Made by a program: the position numbers and the translations under genes
NCBI GenBank assembly: GCA_936450465.1
Contig: OW388292.1
Location: forward strand, 9,381,756 to 9,445,755
Reading direction: 5' to 3'
DNA from: Gibbula magus
Taxonomy: Eukaryota > Mollusca > Gastropoda > Trochida > Trochidae
Length of the DNA stretch: 64,000 bases
In this document: piece after piece, positions 1 through 14,783 of the stretch
How positions within the stretch are numbered: the stretch's first letter is position 1
Layout: each line of letters begins with the position of its first letter
Notes under the pieces: model-generated
The model's input: only the letters and a program-made list of their open reading frames with translations
Databases searched by the model: none
What the model was told of the DNA's origin: nothing

Positions 1-3000
1 CAAAGTGCTTACTGATACATGATAGAAGGTGGACTACACCATCGACAGTCAAAGTGCTTATTGATATATGATAGAAGTTGGACTACACCATGGACAGTTA
101 AAGTGCTTATTGATATATGATAGAAGGTGGACTCCACCATGGACAGTTAAAGTGCTTATTGATATATGATAGAAGGTGGACTACACCATGGACAGTTAAA
201 GTGCTTATTGATATATGATAGAAGGTGGACTACACCATGGTCAGTCAAAGTGCTTACTGATACATGATAGAAGGTGGACTACACCATGGACAGTCAAAGT
301 GCTTATTGATATATGATAGAAGGTGGACTACACCATGGACAGTTAAAGTGCTTATTGATATATGATAGAAGGTGGACTCCACCATGGACAGTTAAAGTGC
401 TTATTGATATATGACAGTAGGTGGACTCCACCATGGTCAGTCAAAGTGCTTAATGATATATGATAGAAGGTGGACTCCACCATGGACAGTTAAAGTGCTA
501 ACTGATATATGATAGAAGGTGGACTACACAATGGACAGTTAAAGAGCTTATTGATATATGATAGAAGGTGGACTACACCATGGACAGTTAAAGTGCTTAT
601 TGATATATGATTGAAGGTGGACTACACAATGGACAGTTAAAGAGCTTATTGATATATGATAGAAGGTGGACTACACCATGGACAGTTAAAGTGCTTATTG
701 ATATATGATAGAAGGTGGACTACACCATGGACAGTCAAAGTGCTTATTGATATATGATAGAAGGTGGACTACACCATGGACAGTTAAAGTGCTTATTGAT
801 ATATGATTGAAGGTGGACTACACAATGGACAGTTAAAGAGCTTATTGATATATGATAGTAGGTGGACTACACCATGGACAGTTAAAGTGCTTATTGATAT
901 ATGATAGAAGGTGGACTACACCATGGACAGTCAAAGTGCTTATTGATATATGATAGAAGGTGGACTACACCATGGACAGTTAAAGTGCTTATTGATATAT
1001 GATAGAAGTTGGACTACACCATGGACAGTTAAAGAGCTTATTGATATATGATAGAAGGTGGACTACACCATGGACAGTCAAAGTGCTTAATGATATATGA
1101 TAGAAGGTGGACTCCACCATGGACAGTTAAAGTGCTAACTGATATATGATAGAAGGTGGACTACACCATGGACAGTTAAAGAGCTTATTGATATATGATA
1201 GAAGGTGGACTACACCATGGACAGTTAAAGTGCTTATTGATATATGATTGAAGGTGGACTACACAATGGACAGTTAAAGAGCTTATTGATATATGATAGT
1301 AGGTGGACTACACCATGGACAGTTAAAGTGCTTATTGATATATGACAGAAGGTGGACTACACAATGGACAGTTAAAGAGCTTATTGATATATGATAGAAG
1401 GTGGACTACACCATGGACAGTTAAAGTGCTTATTGATATATGATTGAAGGTGGACTACACCATGGACAGTTAAAGAGCTTATTGATATATGATAGTAGGT
1501 GGACTACACCATGGACAGTTAAAGTGCTTATTGATATATGATAGAAGGTGGACTACACCATGGACAGTCAAAGTGCTTATTGATATATGATAGAAGGTGG
1601 ACTACACCATGGACAGTTAAAGTGCTTATTGATATATGATAGAAGTTGGACAACACCATGGACAGTTAAAGAGCTTATTGATACATGACAGAAGGTGGAC
1701 TACACCATGGACAGTTAAAGTGCTTATTGATATATGATAGAAGGTGGACTACACCATGGACAGTTAAAGTGCTTATTGATATATGATTGAAGGTGGACTA
1801 CACCATGGACAGTTAAAGTGCTTATTGATATATGATAGAAGGTGGACTACACCATGGACAGTCAAAGTGCTTATTGATATATGATAGAAGGTGGACTACA
1901 CCATGGACAGTTAAAGTGCTTATTGATATATGATAGAAGTTGGACAACACCATGGACAGTTAAAGAGCTTATTGATACATGACAGAAGGTGGACTACACC
2001 ATGGACAGTTAAAGTGCTTATTGATATATGATAGAAGGTGGACTACACCATGGACAGTTAAAGTGCTTATTGATATATGATTGAAGGTGGACTACACAAT
2101 GGACAGTTAAAGAGCTTATTGATATATGATAGTAGGTGGACTACACCATGGACAGTTAAAGTGCTTATTGATATATGATTGAAGGTGGACTACACCACGG
2201 ACAGTCAAAGTGCTTATTGATATATGATAGAAGGTGGACTACACCATGGACAGTCAAAGTGCTTATTGATATATGATAGAAGGTGGACTACACCATGGAC
2301 AGTTAAAGTGCTTATTGATATATGATTGAAGGTGGACTACACAATGGACAGTTAAAGAGCTTATTGATATATGATAGTAGGTGGACTACACCATGGACAG
2401 TTAAAGTGCTTATTGATATATGATAGAAGGTGGACTACACCATGGACAGTTAAAGTGCTTATTGATATATGATAGAAGTTGGACTACACCATGGACAGTT
2501 AAAGAGCTTATTGATATATGATAGAAGGTGGACTACACCATGGACAGTTAAAGAGCTTATTGATACATGACAGAAGGTGGACTCCACCATGGACAGTTAA
2601 AGTGCTTATTGATATATGACAGTAGGTGGACTACACCATGGACAGTCAAAGTGCTTAATGATATATGATAGAATGTGGACTACACCATGGACAGTTAAAG
2701 TGCTTATTGATATATGATAGAAGGTGGACTACACCATGGACAGTTAAAGTGCTTATTGATATATGATTGAAGGTGGACTACACAATGGACAGTCAAAGTG
2801 CTTATTGATATATGATAGAAGGTGGACTACACCATGGTCAGTCAAAGTGCTAACTGATATATGATAGAAGGTGGACTACACCATGGACAGTTAAAGTGCT
2901 TAATGATATATGATAGAAGGTGGACTACACCATGGACAGTTAAAGTGCTTAATGATATATGATAGAAGGTGGACTCCACCATGGACAGTTAAAGTGCTTA

Positions 3001-6000
3001 TTGATATATGACAGAAGGTGGACTACACCATGGTCAGTCAAAGTGCTTACTGATATATGATAGAAGATGGACTACACCATGGACAGTTAAAGTGCTTATT
3101 GATATATGATTGAAGGTGGACTACACAATGGACAGTTAAAGTGCTAACTGATATATGATAGAAGGTGGACTCCACCATGGACAGTTAAAGTGCTTATTGA
3201 TATATGACAGAAGGTGGACTACACCATGGTCAGTCAAAGTGCTTACTGATATATGATAGAAGATGGACTACACCATGGACAGTTAAAGTGCTTATTGATA
3301 TATGATTGAAGGTGGACTCCACCATGGACAGTTAAAGTGCTTATTGATATATGACAGAAGGTGGACTACACCATGGTCAGTCAAAGTGCTTAATGATATA
3401 TGATAGAAGGTGGACTACACCATGGTCAGTTTAAGTGCTTATTGATATATGATAGAAGGTGGACCACACCATGGTCAGTCAAAGTGCTTATTGATATATG
3501 ATAGAAGTTGGACTACACCGTGGACAGTAAAAGTGCTTATTGATATATGATAGAAGGTGGACTACACCATGGACAGTTAAAGTGCTAACTGATATATGAT
3601 AGAAGGTGGACTACACCATGGACAGTTAAAGTGCTAACTGATATATGATAGAAGGTGGACTACACCATGGACAGTTAAAGTGCTTATTGATATATGATTG
3701 AAGGTGGACTACACAATGGACAGTCAAAGTGCTTATTGATATATGATAGAAGGTGGACTACACCATGGTCAGTCAAAGTGCTAACTGATATATGATAGAA
3801 GGTGGACTACACCATGGACAGTTAAAGTGCTTAATGATATATGATAGAAGGTGGACTACACCATGGACAGTTAAAGTGCTTAATGATATATGATAGAAGG
3901 TGGACTCCACCATGGACAGTTAAAGTGCTTATTGATATATGACAGAAGGTGGACTACACCATGGTCAGTCAAAGTGCTTACTGATATATGATAGAAGATG
4001 GACTACACCATGGACAGTTAAAGTGCTTATTGATATATGATTGAAGGTGGACTACACAATGGACAGTTAAAGTGCTAACTGATATATGATAGAAGGTGGA
4101 CTCCACCATGGACAGTTAAAGTGCTTATTGATATATGACAGAAGGTGGACTACACCATGGTCAGTCAAAGTGCTTACTGATATATGATAGAAGATGGACT
4201 ACACCATGGACAGTTAAAGTGCTTATTGATATATGATTGAAGGTGGACTCCACCATGGACAGTTAAAGTGCTTATTGATATATGACAGAAGGTGGACTAC
4301 ACCATGGTCAGTCAAAGTGCTTAATGATATATGATAGAAGGTGGACTACACCATGGTCAGTTTAAGTGCTTATTGATATATGATAGAAGGTGGACCACAC
4401 CATGGTCAGTCAAAGTGCTTATTGATATATGATAGAAGTTGGACTACACCGTGGACAGTAAAAGTGCTTATTGATATATGATAGAAGGTGGACTACACCA
4501 TGGACAGTTAAAGTGCTAACTGATATATGATAGAAGGTGGACTACACCATGGACAGTTAAAGTGCTTATTGATATATGATAGAAGGTGGACTACACCATG
4601 GACAGTCAAAGTGATTAATGATATATGATAGAAGGTGGACTCCACCATGGACAGTTAAAGTGCTAACTGATATATGATAGAAGGTGGACTACACAATGGA
4701 CAGTTAAAGAGCTTATTGATATATGATAGAAGGTGGACTACACCATGGACAGTTAAAGTGCTTATTGATATATGATTGAAGGTGGACTACACAATGGACA
4801 GTTAAAGAGCTTATTGATATATGATAGTAGGTGGACTACACCATGGACAGTTAAAGTGCTTATTGATATATGATAGAAGGTGGACTACACCATGGTCAGT
4901 CAAAGTGCTTAATGATATATGATAGAAGGTGGACTACACCATGGTCAGTTAAAGTGCTTATTGATATATGATAGAAGGTGGACTACACCATGGACAGTTA
5001 AAGTGCTTATTGATATATGATAGAAGTTGGACTACACCATGGACAGTTAAAGTGCTTACTGATATATGATAGAAGGTGGACTACACCATGGACAGTTAAA
5101 GTGCTTATTGATACATGACAGTAGGTGGACTACACCATTGACAGTTAAAGTGCTTATTGATACATGACAGTAGGTGGACTACACCATGGACAGTTAAAGT
5201 GCTTATTGATACATGACAGTAGGTGGACTACACCATGGACAGTTAAAGTGCTTATTGATACATGACAGTAGGTGGACTACACCATGGACAGTTAAAGTGC
5301 TTATTGATACATGACAGTAGGTGGACTACACCATGGACAGTTAAAGTGCTTATTGGTACATGACAGTAGGTGGACTACACCATGGACAGTTAAAGTGCTT
5401 ATTGATATATGATAGAAGGTGGACTACACCATGGACAGTTAAAGTGCTTATTGATTTATGATTGAAGGTGGACTACACAATGGACAGTTAAAGAGCTTAT
5501 TGATATATGATAGAAGGTGGACTACACCATGGACAGTTAAAGTGCTTATTGATACATGACAGTAGGTGGACTACACCATGGACAGTTAAAGTGCTTATTG
5601 ATACATGACAGTAGGTGGACTACACCATGGACAGTTAAAGTGCTTATTGATACATGACAGTAGGTGGACTACACCATGGACAGTCAAAGTGCTTATTGAT
5701 ATATGATAGTAGGTGGACTACACCATGGACAGTTAAAGTGCTTATTGATACATGACAGTAGGTGGACTACACCATGGACAGTTAAAGTGCTTATTGATAT
5801 ATGATAGAAGGTGGACTACACCATGGACAGTTAAAGTGCTTATTGATTTATGATTGAAGGTGGACTACACAATGGACAGTTAAAGAGCTTATTGATATAT
5901 GATAGAAGGTGGACTACACCATGGACAGTTAAAGTGCTTATTGGTACATGACAGTAGGTGGACTACACCATGGACAGTTAAAGTGCTTATTGATACATGA

Positions 6001-9000
6001 CAGTAGGTGGACTACACCATGGACAGTTAAAGTGCTTATTGATACATGACAGTAGGTGGACTACACCATGGACAGTTAAAGTGCTTATTGATACATGATA
6101 GTAGGTGGACTACACCATGGACAGTTAAAGTGCTTATTGATACATGACAGTAGGTGGACTACACCATGGTCAGTTAAAGTGCTTATTGATATATGATAGA
6201 AGGTGGACCACACCATGGTCAGTCAAAGTGCTTATTGATATATGATAGAAGGTGGACTACACCATGGACAGTCAAAGTGCTTAATGATATATGATAGAAG
6301 GTGGACTCCACCATGGACAGTTAAAGTGCTAACTGATATATGATAGAAGGTGGACTACACAATGGACAGTTAAAGAGCTTATTGATATATGATAGAAGTT
6401 GGACTACACCATGGACAGTTAAAGTGCTTATTGATATATGATAGAAGGTGGACTACACCATGGACAGTCAAAGTGCTTAATGATATATGATAGAAGGTGG
6501 ACTCCACCATGGACAGTTAAAGTGCTAACTGATATATGATAGAAGGTGGACTACACAATGGACAGTTAAAGAGCTTATTGATATATGATAGAAGGTGGAC
6601 TACACCATGGACAGTTAAAGTGCTTATTGATATATGATTGAAGGTGGACTACACAATGGACAGTTAAAGAGCTTATTGATATATGATAGTAGGTGGACTA
6701 CACCATGGACAGTTAAAGTGCTTATTGATATATGATAGAAGGTGGACTACACCATGGTCAGTCAAAGTGCTTAATGATATATGATAGAAGATGGACTACA
6801 CCATGGTCAGTTAAAGTGCTTATTGATATATGATAGAAGGTGGACTACACCATGGACAGTTAAAGTGCTTATTGATATATGATAGAAGTTGGACTACATC
6901 AAGGACAGTTAAAGAGCTTATTGATACATGACAGAAGGTGGACTACACCATGGACAGTTAAAGTGCTTACTGATATATGATAGAAGGTGGACTACACCAT
7001 GGACAGTTAAAGTGCTTATTGATACATGACAGTAGGTGGACTACACCATGGACAGTTAAAGTGCTTATTGATACATGACAGTAGGTGGACTACACCATGG
7101 ACAGTTAAAGTGCTTATTGATACATGACAGTAGGTGGACTACACCATGGACAGTTAAAGTGCTTATTGATACATGACAGTAGGTGGACTACACCATGGAC
7201 AGTTAAAGTGCTTATTGATACATGACAGTAGGTGGACTACACAATGGACAGTTAAAGAGCTTATTGGTATATGATAGAAGGTGGACTACACCATGGACAG
7301 TTAAAGTGCTTATTGATATATGATTGAAGGTGGACTACACAATGGACCGTTAAAGTGCTTATTGGTACATGACAGAAGGTGGACTACACCATGGACAGTT
7401 AAAGTGCTTATTGATATATGATTGAAGGTGGACTACACAATGGACAGTTAAAGAGCTTATTGATACATGACAGAAGGTGGACTACACCATGGACAGTTAA
7501 AGTGCTTATTGATACATGACAGTAGGTGGACTACACCATGGACAGTTAAAGTGCTTATTGATATATGATAGAAGGTGGACTACACCATGGTCAGTCAAAG
7601 TGCTTAATGATATATGATAGAAGATGGACTACACCATGGTCAGTTAAAGTGCTTATTGATATATGATAGAAGGTGGACTACACCATGGACAGTTAAAGTG
7701 CTTATTGATATATGATAGAAGTTGGACTACATCAAGGACAGTTAAAGAGCTTATTGATACATGACAGAAGGTGGACTACACCATGGACAGTTAAAGTGCT
7801 TACTGATATATGATAGAAGGTGGACTACACCATGGACAGTTAAAGTGCTTATTGATACATGACAGTAGGTGGACTACACCATGGACAGTTAAAGTGCTTA
7901 TTGATACATGACAGTAGGTGGACTACACCATGGACAGTTAAAGTGCTTATTGATACATGACAGTAGGTGGACTACACCATGGACAGTTAAAGTGCTTATT
8001 GATACATGACAGTAGGTGGACTACACCATGGACAGTTAAAGTGCTTATTGATACATGACAGTAGGTGGACTACACAATGGACAGTTAAAGAGCTTATTGG
8101 TATATGATAGAAGGTGGACTACACCATGGACAGTTAAAGTGCTTATTGATATATGATTGAAGGTGGACTACACAATGGACCGTTAAAGTGCTTATTGGTA
8201 CATGACAGAAGGTGGACTACACCATGGACAGTTAAAGTGCTTATTGATATATGATTGAAGGTGGACTACACAATGGACAGTTAAAGAGCTTATTGATACA
8301 TGACAGAAGGTGGACTACACCATGGACAGTTAAAGTGCTTATTGATACATGACAGTAGGTGGACTACACCATGGACAGTTAAAGTGCTTATTGATATATG
8401 ATAGAAGGTGGACTACACCATGGACAGTTAAAGTGCTTATTGGTACATGACAGAAGGTGGACTACACCATGGACAGTTAAAGTGCTTATTGATACATGAT
8501 AGTAGGTGGACTACACCATGGACAGTTAAAGTGCTAACTGATATATGATAGAAGGTGGACTACACAATGGACAGTTAAAGAGCTTATTGATATATGATAG
8601 AAGGTGGACTACACCATGGACAGTCAAAGTGCTTAATGATATATGATAGAAGGTGGACTCCACCATGGACAGTTAAAGTGCTAACTGATATATGATAGAA
8701 GGTGGACTACACAATGGACAGTTAAAGAGCTTATTGATATATGATAGAAGGTGGACTACACCATGGACAGTTAAAGTGCTTATTGATATATGATTGAAGG
8801 TGGACTACACAATGGACAGTTAAAGAGCTTATTGATATATGATAGTAGGTGGACTACACCATGGACAGTTAAAGTGCTTATTGATATATGATAGAAGGTG
8901 GACTACACCATGGACAGTTAAAGTGCTTATTGATACATGACAGTAGGTGGACTACACCATGGACAGTTAAAGTGCTTATTGATACATGACAGTAGGTGGA

Positions 9001-12000
9001 CTACACCATGGACAGTTAAAGTGCTTATTGATATATGACAGAAGGTGGACTACACCATGGACAGTTAAAGTGCTTATTGATACATGACAGTAGGTGGACT
9101 ACACCATGGACAGTTAAAGTGCTTATTGATACATGACAGTAGGTGGACTACACCATGGACAGTTAAAGTGCTTATTGATACATGACAGTAGGTGGACTAC
9201 ACCATGGACAGTTAAAGTGCTTATTGATACATGACAGTAGGTGGACTACACCATGGACAGTTAAAGTGCTTATTGATATATGATAGAAGGTGGACTACAC
9301 CATGGACAGTTAAAGTGCTTATTGATACATGACAGTAGGTGGACTACACCATGGACAGTTAAAGTGCTTATTGATACATGACAGTAGGTGGACTACACCA
9401 TGGACAGTTAAAGTGCTTATTGATACATGACAGTAGGTGGACTACACCATGGACAGTTAAAGTGCTTATTGATACATGACAGTAGGTGGACTACACCATG
9501 GACAGTTAAAGTGCTTATTGATACATGACAGTAGGTGGACTACACCATGGACAGTTAAAGTGCTTATTGATACATGACAGTAGGTGGACTACACCATGGA
9601 CAGTTAAAGTGCTTATTGATACATGACAGTAGGTGGACTACACCATGGACAGTTAAAGTGCTTATTGGTACATGACAGTAGGTGGACTACACCATGGACA
9701 GTTAAAGTGCTTATTGATATATGATAGAAGGTGGACTACACCATGGACAGTTAAAGTGCTTATTGATTTATGATTGAAGGTGGACTACACAATGGACAGT
9801 TAAAGAGCTTATTGATATATGATAGAAGGTGGACTACACCATGGACAGTTAAAGTGCTTATTGATACATGACAGTAGGTGGACTACACCATGGACAGTTA
9901 AAGTGCTTATTGATACATGACAGTAGGTGGACTACACCATGGACAGTTAAAGTGCTTATTGGTACATGACAGAAGGTGGACTACACCATGGACAGTTAAA
10001 GTGCTTATTGATACATGATAGAAGGTGGACTACACCATGGACAGTTAAAGTGCTTATTGATACATGACAGTAGGTGGACTACACCATGGACAGTCAAAGT
10101 GCTTATTGATATATGATAGTAGGTGGACTACACCATGGACAGTTAAAGTGCTTATTGATACATGACAGTAGGTGGACTACACCATGGACAGTTAAAGTGC
10201 TTATTGATATATGATAGAAGGTGGACTACACCATGGACAGTTAAAGTGCTTATTGATTTATGATTGAAGGTGGACTACACAATGGACAGTTAAAGAGCTT
10301 ATTGATATATGATAGAAGGTGGACTACACCATGGACAGTTAAAGTGCTTATTGATATATGATAGAAGTTGGACTACACCATGGACAGTTAAAGTGCTTAT
10401 TGATACATGACAGTAGGTGGACTACACCATGGACAGTCAAAGTGCTTATTGATATATGATAGTAGGTGGACTACACCATGGACAGTTAAAGTGCTTATTG
10501 ATACATGACAGTAGGTGGACTACACCATGGACAGTTAAAGTGCTTATTGATATATGATAGAAGGTGGACTACACCATGGACAGTCAAAGTGCTTATTGAT
10601 ATATGATAGAAGGTGGACTACACCATGGACAGTTAAAGTGCTTATTGATATATGATAGAAGTTGGACTACACCATGGACAGTTAAAGAGCTTATTGATAT
10701 ATGATAGAAGGTGGACTACACAATGGACAGTCAAAGTGCTTATTGATATATGATAGAAGGTGGACTACACCATGGACAGTTAAAGTGCTTATTGATATAT
10801 GATAGAAGTTGGACTACACCATGGACAGTTAAAGAGCTTATTGATATATGATAGAAGGTGGACTACACCATGGACAGTCAAAGTGCTTAATGATATATGA
10901 TAGAAGGTGGACTACACCATGGACAGTTAAAGTGCTTATTGATATATGATTGAAGGTGGACTACACAATGGACAGTTAAAGAGCTTATTGATATATGATA
11001 ATAGGTGGACTACACCATGGACAGTTAAAGTGCTTATTGATATATGACAGAAGGTGGACTACACAATGGACAGTTAAAGAGCTTATTGATATATGATAGA
11101 AGGTGGACTACACCATGGACAGTTAAAGTGCTTATTGATATATGATTGAAGGTGGACTACACCATGGACAGTTAAAGAGCTTATTGATATATGATAGTAG
11201 GTGGACTACACCATGGACAGTTAAAGTGCTTATTGATATATGATAGAAGGTGGACTACACCATGGACAGTCAAAGTGCTTATTGATATATGATAGAAGGT
11301 GGACTACACCATGGACAGTTAAAGTGCTTATTGATATATGATAGAAGTTGGACAACACCATGGACAGTTAAAGAGCTTATTGATACATGACAGAAGGTGG
11401 ACTACACCATGGACAGTTAAAGTGCTTATTGATATATGATAGAAGGTGGACTACACCATGGACAGTTAAAGTGCTTATTGATATATGATTGAAGGTGGAC
11501 TACACCATGGACAGTTAAAGTGCTTATTGATATATGATAGAAGGTGGACTACACCATGGACAGTCAAAGTGCTTATTGATATATGATAGAAGGTGGACTA
11601 CACCATGGACAGTTAAAGTGCTTATTGATATATGATAGAAGTTGGACAACACCATGGACAGTTAAAGAGCTTATTGGTACATGACAGTAGGTGGACTACA
11701 CCATGGACAGTTAAAGTGCTTATTGATACATGACAGTAGGTGGACTACACCATGGACAGTTAAAGTGCTTATTGATACATGACAGTAGGTGGACTACACC
11801 ATGGACAGTTAAAGTGCTTATTGATACATGACAGTAGGTGGACTACACCATGGACAGTTAAAGTGCTTATTGGTACATGACAGTAGGTGGACTACACCAT
11901 GGACAGTTAAAGTGCTTATTGATATATGATAGAAGGTGGACTACACCATGGACAGTTAAAGTGCTTATTGATTTATGATTGAAGGTGGACTACACAATGG

Positions 12001-12814
12001 ACAGTTAAAGAGCTTATTGATATATGATAGAAGGTGGACTACACCATGGACAGTTAAAGTGCTTATTGATACATGACAGTAGGTGGACTACACCATGGAC
12101 AGTTAAAGTGCTTATTGATACATGACAGTAGGTGGACTACACCATGGACAGTTAAAGTGCTTATTGGTACATGACAGTAGGTGGACTACACCATGGACAG
12201 TTAAAGTGCTTATTGATATATGATAGAAGGTGGACTACACCATGGACAGTTAAAGTGCTTATTGATTTATGATTGAAGGTGGACTACACAATGGACAGTT
12301 AAAGAGCTTATTGATATATGATAGAAGGTGGACTACACCATGGACAGTTAAAGTGCTTATTGATACATGACAGTAGGTGGACTACACCATGGACAGTTAA
12401 AGTGCTTATTGATACATGACAGTAGGTGGACTACACCATGGACAGTTAAAGTGCTTATTGGTACATGACAGAAGGTGGACTACACCATGGACAGTTAAAG
12501 TGCTTATTGATACATGATAGAAGGTGGACTACACCATGGACAGTTAAAGTGCTTATTGATACATGACAGTAGGTGGACTACACCATGGACAGTCAAAGTG
12601 CTTATTGATATATGATAGTAGGTGGACTACACCATGGACAGTTAAAGTGCTTATTGATACATGACAGTAGGTGGACTACACCATGGACAGTTAAAGTGCT
12701 TATTGATATATGATAGAAGGTGGACTACACCATGGACAGTTAAAGTGCTTATTGATTTATGATTGAAGGTGGACTACACAATGGACAGTTAAAGAGCTTA
12801 TTGATATATGATAG
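1..12814. repeat. 49-bp satellite array 1 (about 261 copies)
   Basis: Uninterrupted head-to-tail repeats of a 49-bp unit. Landmarks in each unit are AAAGTGCTTATTGATATATG, GATAGAAGGTGGACTACACC and ATGGACAGT. The array starts at the window edge, so it continues to the left. Variants define subtypes: AAAGAGCTT for AAAGTGCTT, CACAATGG for CACCATGG, ACTCCACC for ACTACACC, and GATACATGACAGTAGG. The last subtype dominates from about 5.1 kb onward and forms runs of identical units, for example around 9.30-9.66 kb. Because 49 is not a multiple of 3, stops rotate through all frames and no long ORF exists. The array ends abruptly at GATAG/GCAAATGGGG. Confidence 0.97.
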
Positions 12815-12939
12815 GCAAATGGGGTTCATTCATCACTCTCACAGAAATCCTAACATTTTACTGGTTTGTAGAGTTTGATTAAGACTTCATGGTAAGGTTA
12901 TATATATATATATATAACAGTATACAGGATCATACAGAG
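12815..12939. other. Unique DNA with short TA microsatellite
   Basis: Single-copy sequence next to the satellite edge, with a short (TA)n run near 12899-12917. No coding signal seen. Confidence 0.6.
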
Positions 12940-12990
12940 GTGAGTGAGTTTTTGTTTAACGCCACTTCAGCAGTATCACAGCCATTAGCG
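12940..12990 (+). mobile_element. Gastropod interspersed repeat fragment, copy 1
   Basis: GTGAGTGAGTTTTTGTTTAA followed by CGCC, CAGTAT and CAGCCATTAGCGG. A second diverged copy lies at 14718-14783 in the same orientation. A GTGAGTGAG run followed by a (T)TTAACGCCGC block is a pattern I associate with abundant short interspersed repeats of gastropods. The two copies are visible in the sequence; the assignment to a molluscan family is from memory. Confidence 0.6.
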
Positions 12991-14524
12991 GAGAGATCAC
13001 CAATGTGACACAGCAGAGAAACAGGTCAGCACTGACAGTAAACTGAGGAAGGTTCAACAACTAATCTCAGAATGAAGAAGAAGAATTCAAGGAATCACAG
13101 GGATCAGAGAGGTTTACAGCTGAGGAGCGTTGGCTCAGTAACCGAGTGTCTTATAACAACTAGTCTAACACTTAGACTGTAAAAAATAAAATAAAATAAA
13201 ATGAAAAGGAGCCTGAAAATTCCATTTCTTACAGTCTCTTTTTCAATATTTAATAAAATGGTGATATTTTCAGAATAAATACTTTTTTCATAGTCTGAGT
13301 GTAAGAATATATAACAACCAGCTATAGTCACATCAACAGTTCCAGCAGACTGAAGGTTTCATATCTTTAATAAAGACTCCCTTCTTCAAATCAGCTGGAG
13401 TAGAATAATATCCATTAAATTGTTTTCCCATTTAGTGCCTGTTTTTCAGAATATCTCATAATGATTGTTTCACATGGAAAATAGAGCATTACAAGTTCTA
13501 TTCTATTATTAATATTGCTGGAACAAGATAGAAAATATTGTCTTTAAAAGCGTTATCCTATTATATCTTAAGCCATTTATTTTCTTTTGAGAATTTTTTT
13601 TCTAAAGCTAGACGATAAAGCCATGATTGATAGCTCATTTTAAAGCAGATATTCTTATTACGAAAGAGGTAGTTGAAGGTCAAGAAAAAATGATAAAGAA
13701 TAATTATTGAGTCAATCCTAGCCTACTATTTATATTGTTTTAGAATCAACCTTTGAAGGAACGGAGACAGAGAATACTGTCTTTAAAAGTGTGAACCTCT
13801 ACTGTCTCAAGCACTTAGTACTAGAACTAAACACTAATCTCTAAAATCAATCCATTCATGGTCAGTGTACAAGGTAATCATTTAACCAAACCTTACGTAG
13901 CAGTTTCTGAATGAGGCAGGAGACAAGTTTAACCATAAAAATATTATACAGATGTTACATCTCCATGAAATACAGATGTAATGAAGCCCAAAAGAATTGC
14001 GTCAGCATAAACTTTGTATGTTTTATGGCAGTGAGTACATATTTGAAGCCTCTCTGTGACAGAGTTGTCAGTGGGTAAGATAGAAAAAGGTGAGCTATGC
14101 TCATTAGCTGTGCCTCATTACTCTGACTCAAGACTCACTCATAGTCCTCTAAACCATTATTCCACTTAATTCTTCAACAGAAATATGAGAGCCACACAAC
14201 AACTCCAGAGCTCTCCTTGATTAAATTCCTAATCCCAAATAACTGCCAATTTGGAATTCTCTGAGCCTCCCTTTCACAATTCAATAACATAATTTAACCC
14301 TATTTGTTTTGGGTTTTTTAAAGAGATAACTTTGAGAGACTTAACTTCAGTCTAACTTCACCATGAAGCTTATACACAGTTATCTTTTACACTTGGGATC
14401 GGTTCACATCAACTCCTTTCACTGCAGGAAGCTTATAATCTATCATCTTTCAGTATTTAATAAGCTATATAGTATGTGATATAAGTCACAGAGAATTGTG
14501 CATCTTCTACAAACAAACTATCTC
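12991..14524. other. No gene recognised
   Basis: AT-rich unique sequence. The longest frame (minus, 13331-13104) is hydrophobic and low complexity, with no domain, and I treat it as chance. Confidence 0.6.
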
Positions 14525-14603
14525 TAACCCTTTCACCACTAAGAAACCTGAACGCTAATACGTTTACTTGCCTAATTTTAGGCGTGTAGGGGTGAAAGGG
14601 TTA
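14525..14603. mobile_element. MITE-like element of 79 bp with terminal inverted repeats
   Basis: The left end TAACCCTTTCACCACTA and the reverse complement of the right end, TAACCCTTTCACCCCTA, differ at one base in 17. The interior is short and non-coding. This architecture fits a very small non-autonomous DNA transposon. A folded-RNA origin is possible, because the whole element can form a hairpin. No clear target-site duplication longer than a few bases was seen. Confidence 0.6.
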
Positions 14604-14717
14604 AAGATAGCTCCTATGTTGGACAAAGACAGGAGAAGGATCATGGATGTGGCTACCTTTACTCTATTGTTGAATTTCCACAACATTTATACTTGTATAA
14701 TAGAGGTTTGTAACACA

Positions 14718-14783
14718 GTGAGTGAGTGAGTGAGTGAGTTATTGTTTAACGCCGCTTCGGCAGTATTGCAGCCATTAGCGGCG
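14718..14783 (+). mobile_element. Gastropod interspersed repeat fragment, copy 2
   Basis: Five or more GTGA repeats, then GTTATTGTTTAACGCCGCTT, CGGCAGTATTGCAGCCATTA and GCGGCG. It is homologous to 12940-12990 with a few substitutions, which shows the element is dispersed rather than locally duplicated. Confidence 0.65.

Noticed and set aside
1..12814. CRISPR-like array
   Set aside because: Units are contiguous 49-bp tandem repeats without unique spacers, in a eukaryotic intron-rich context.
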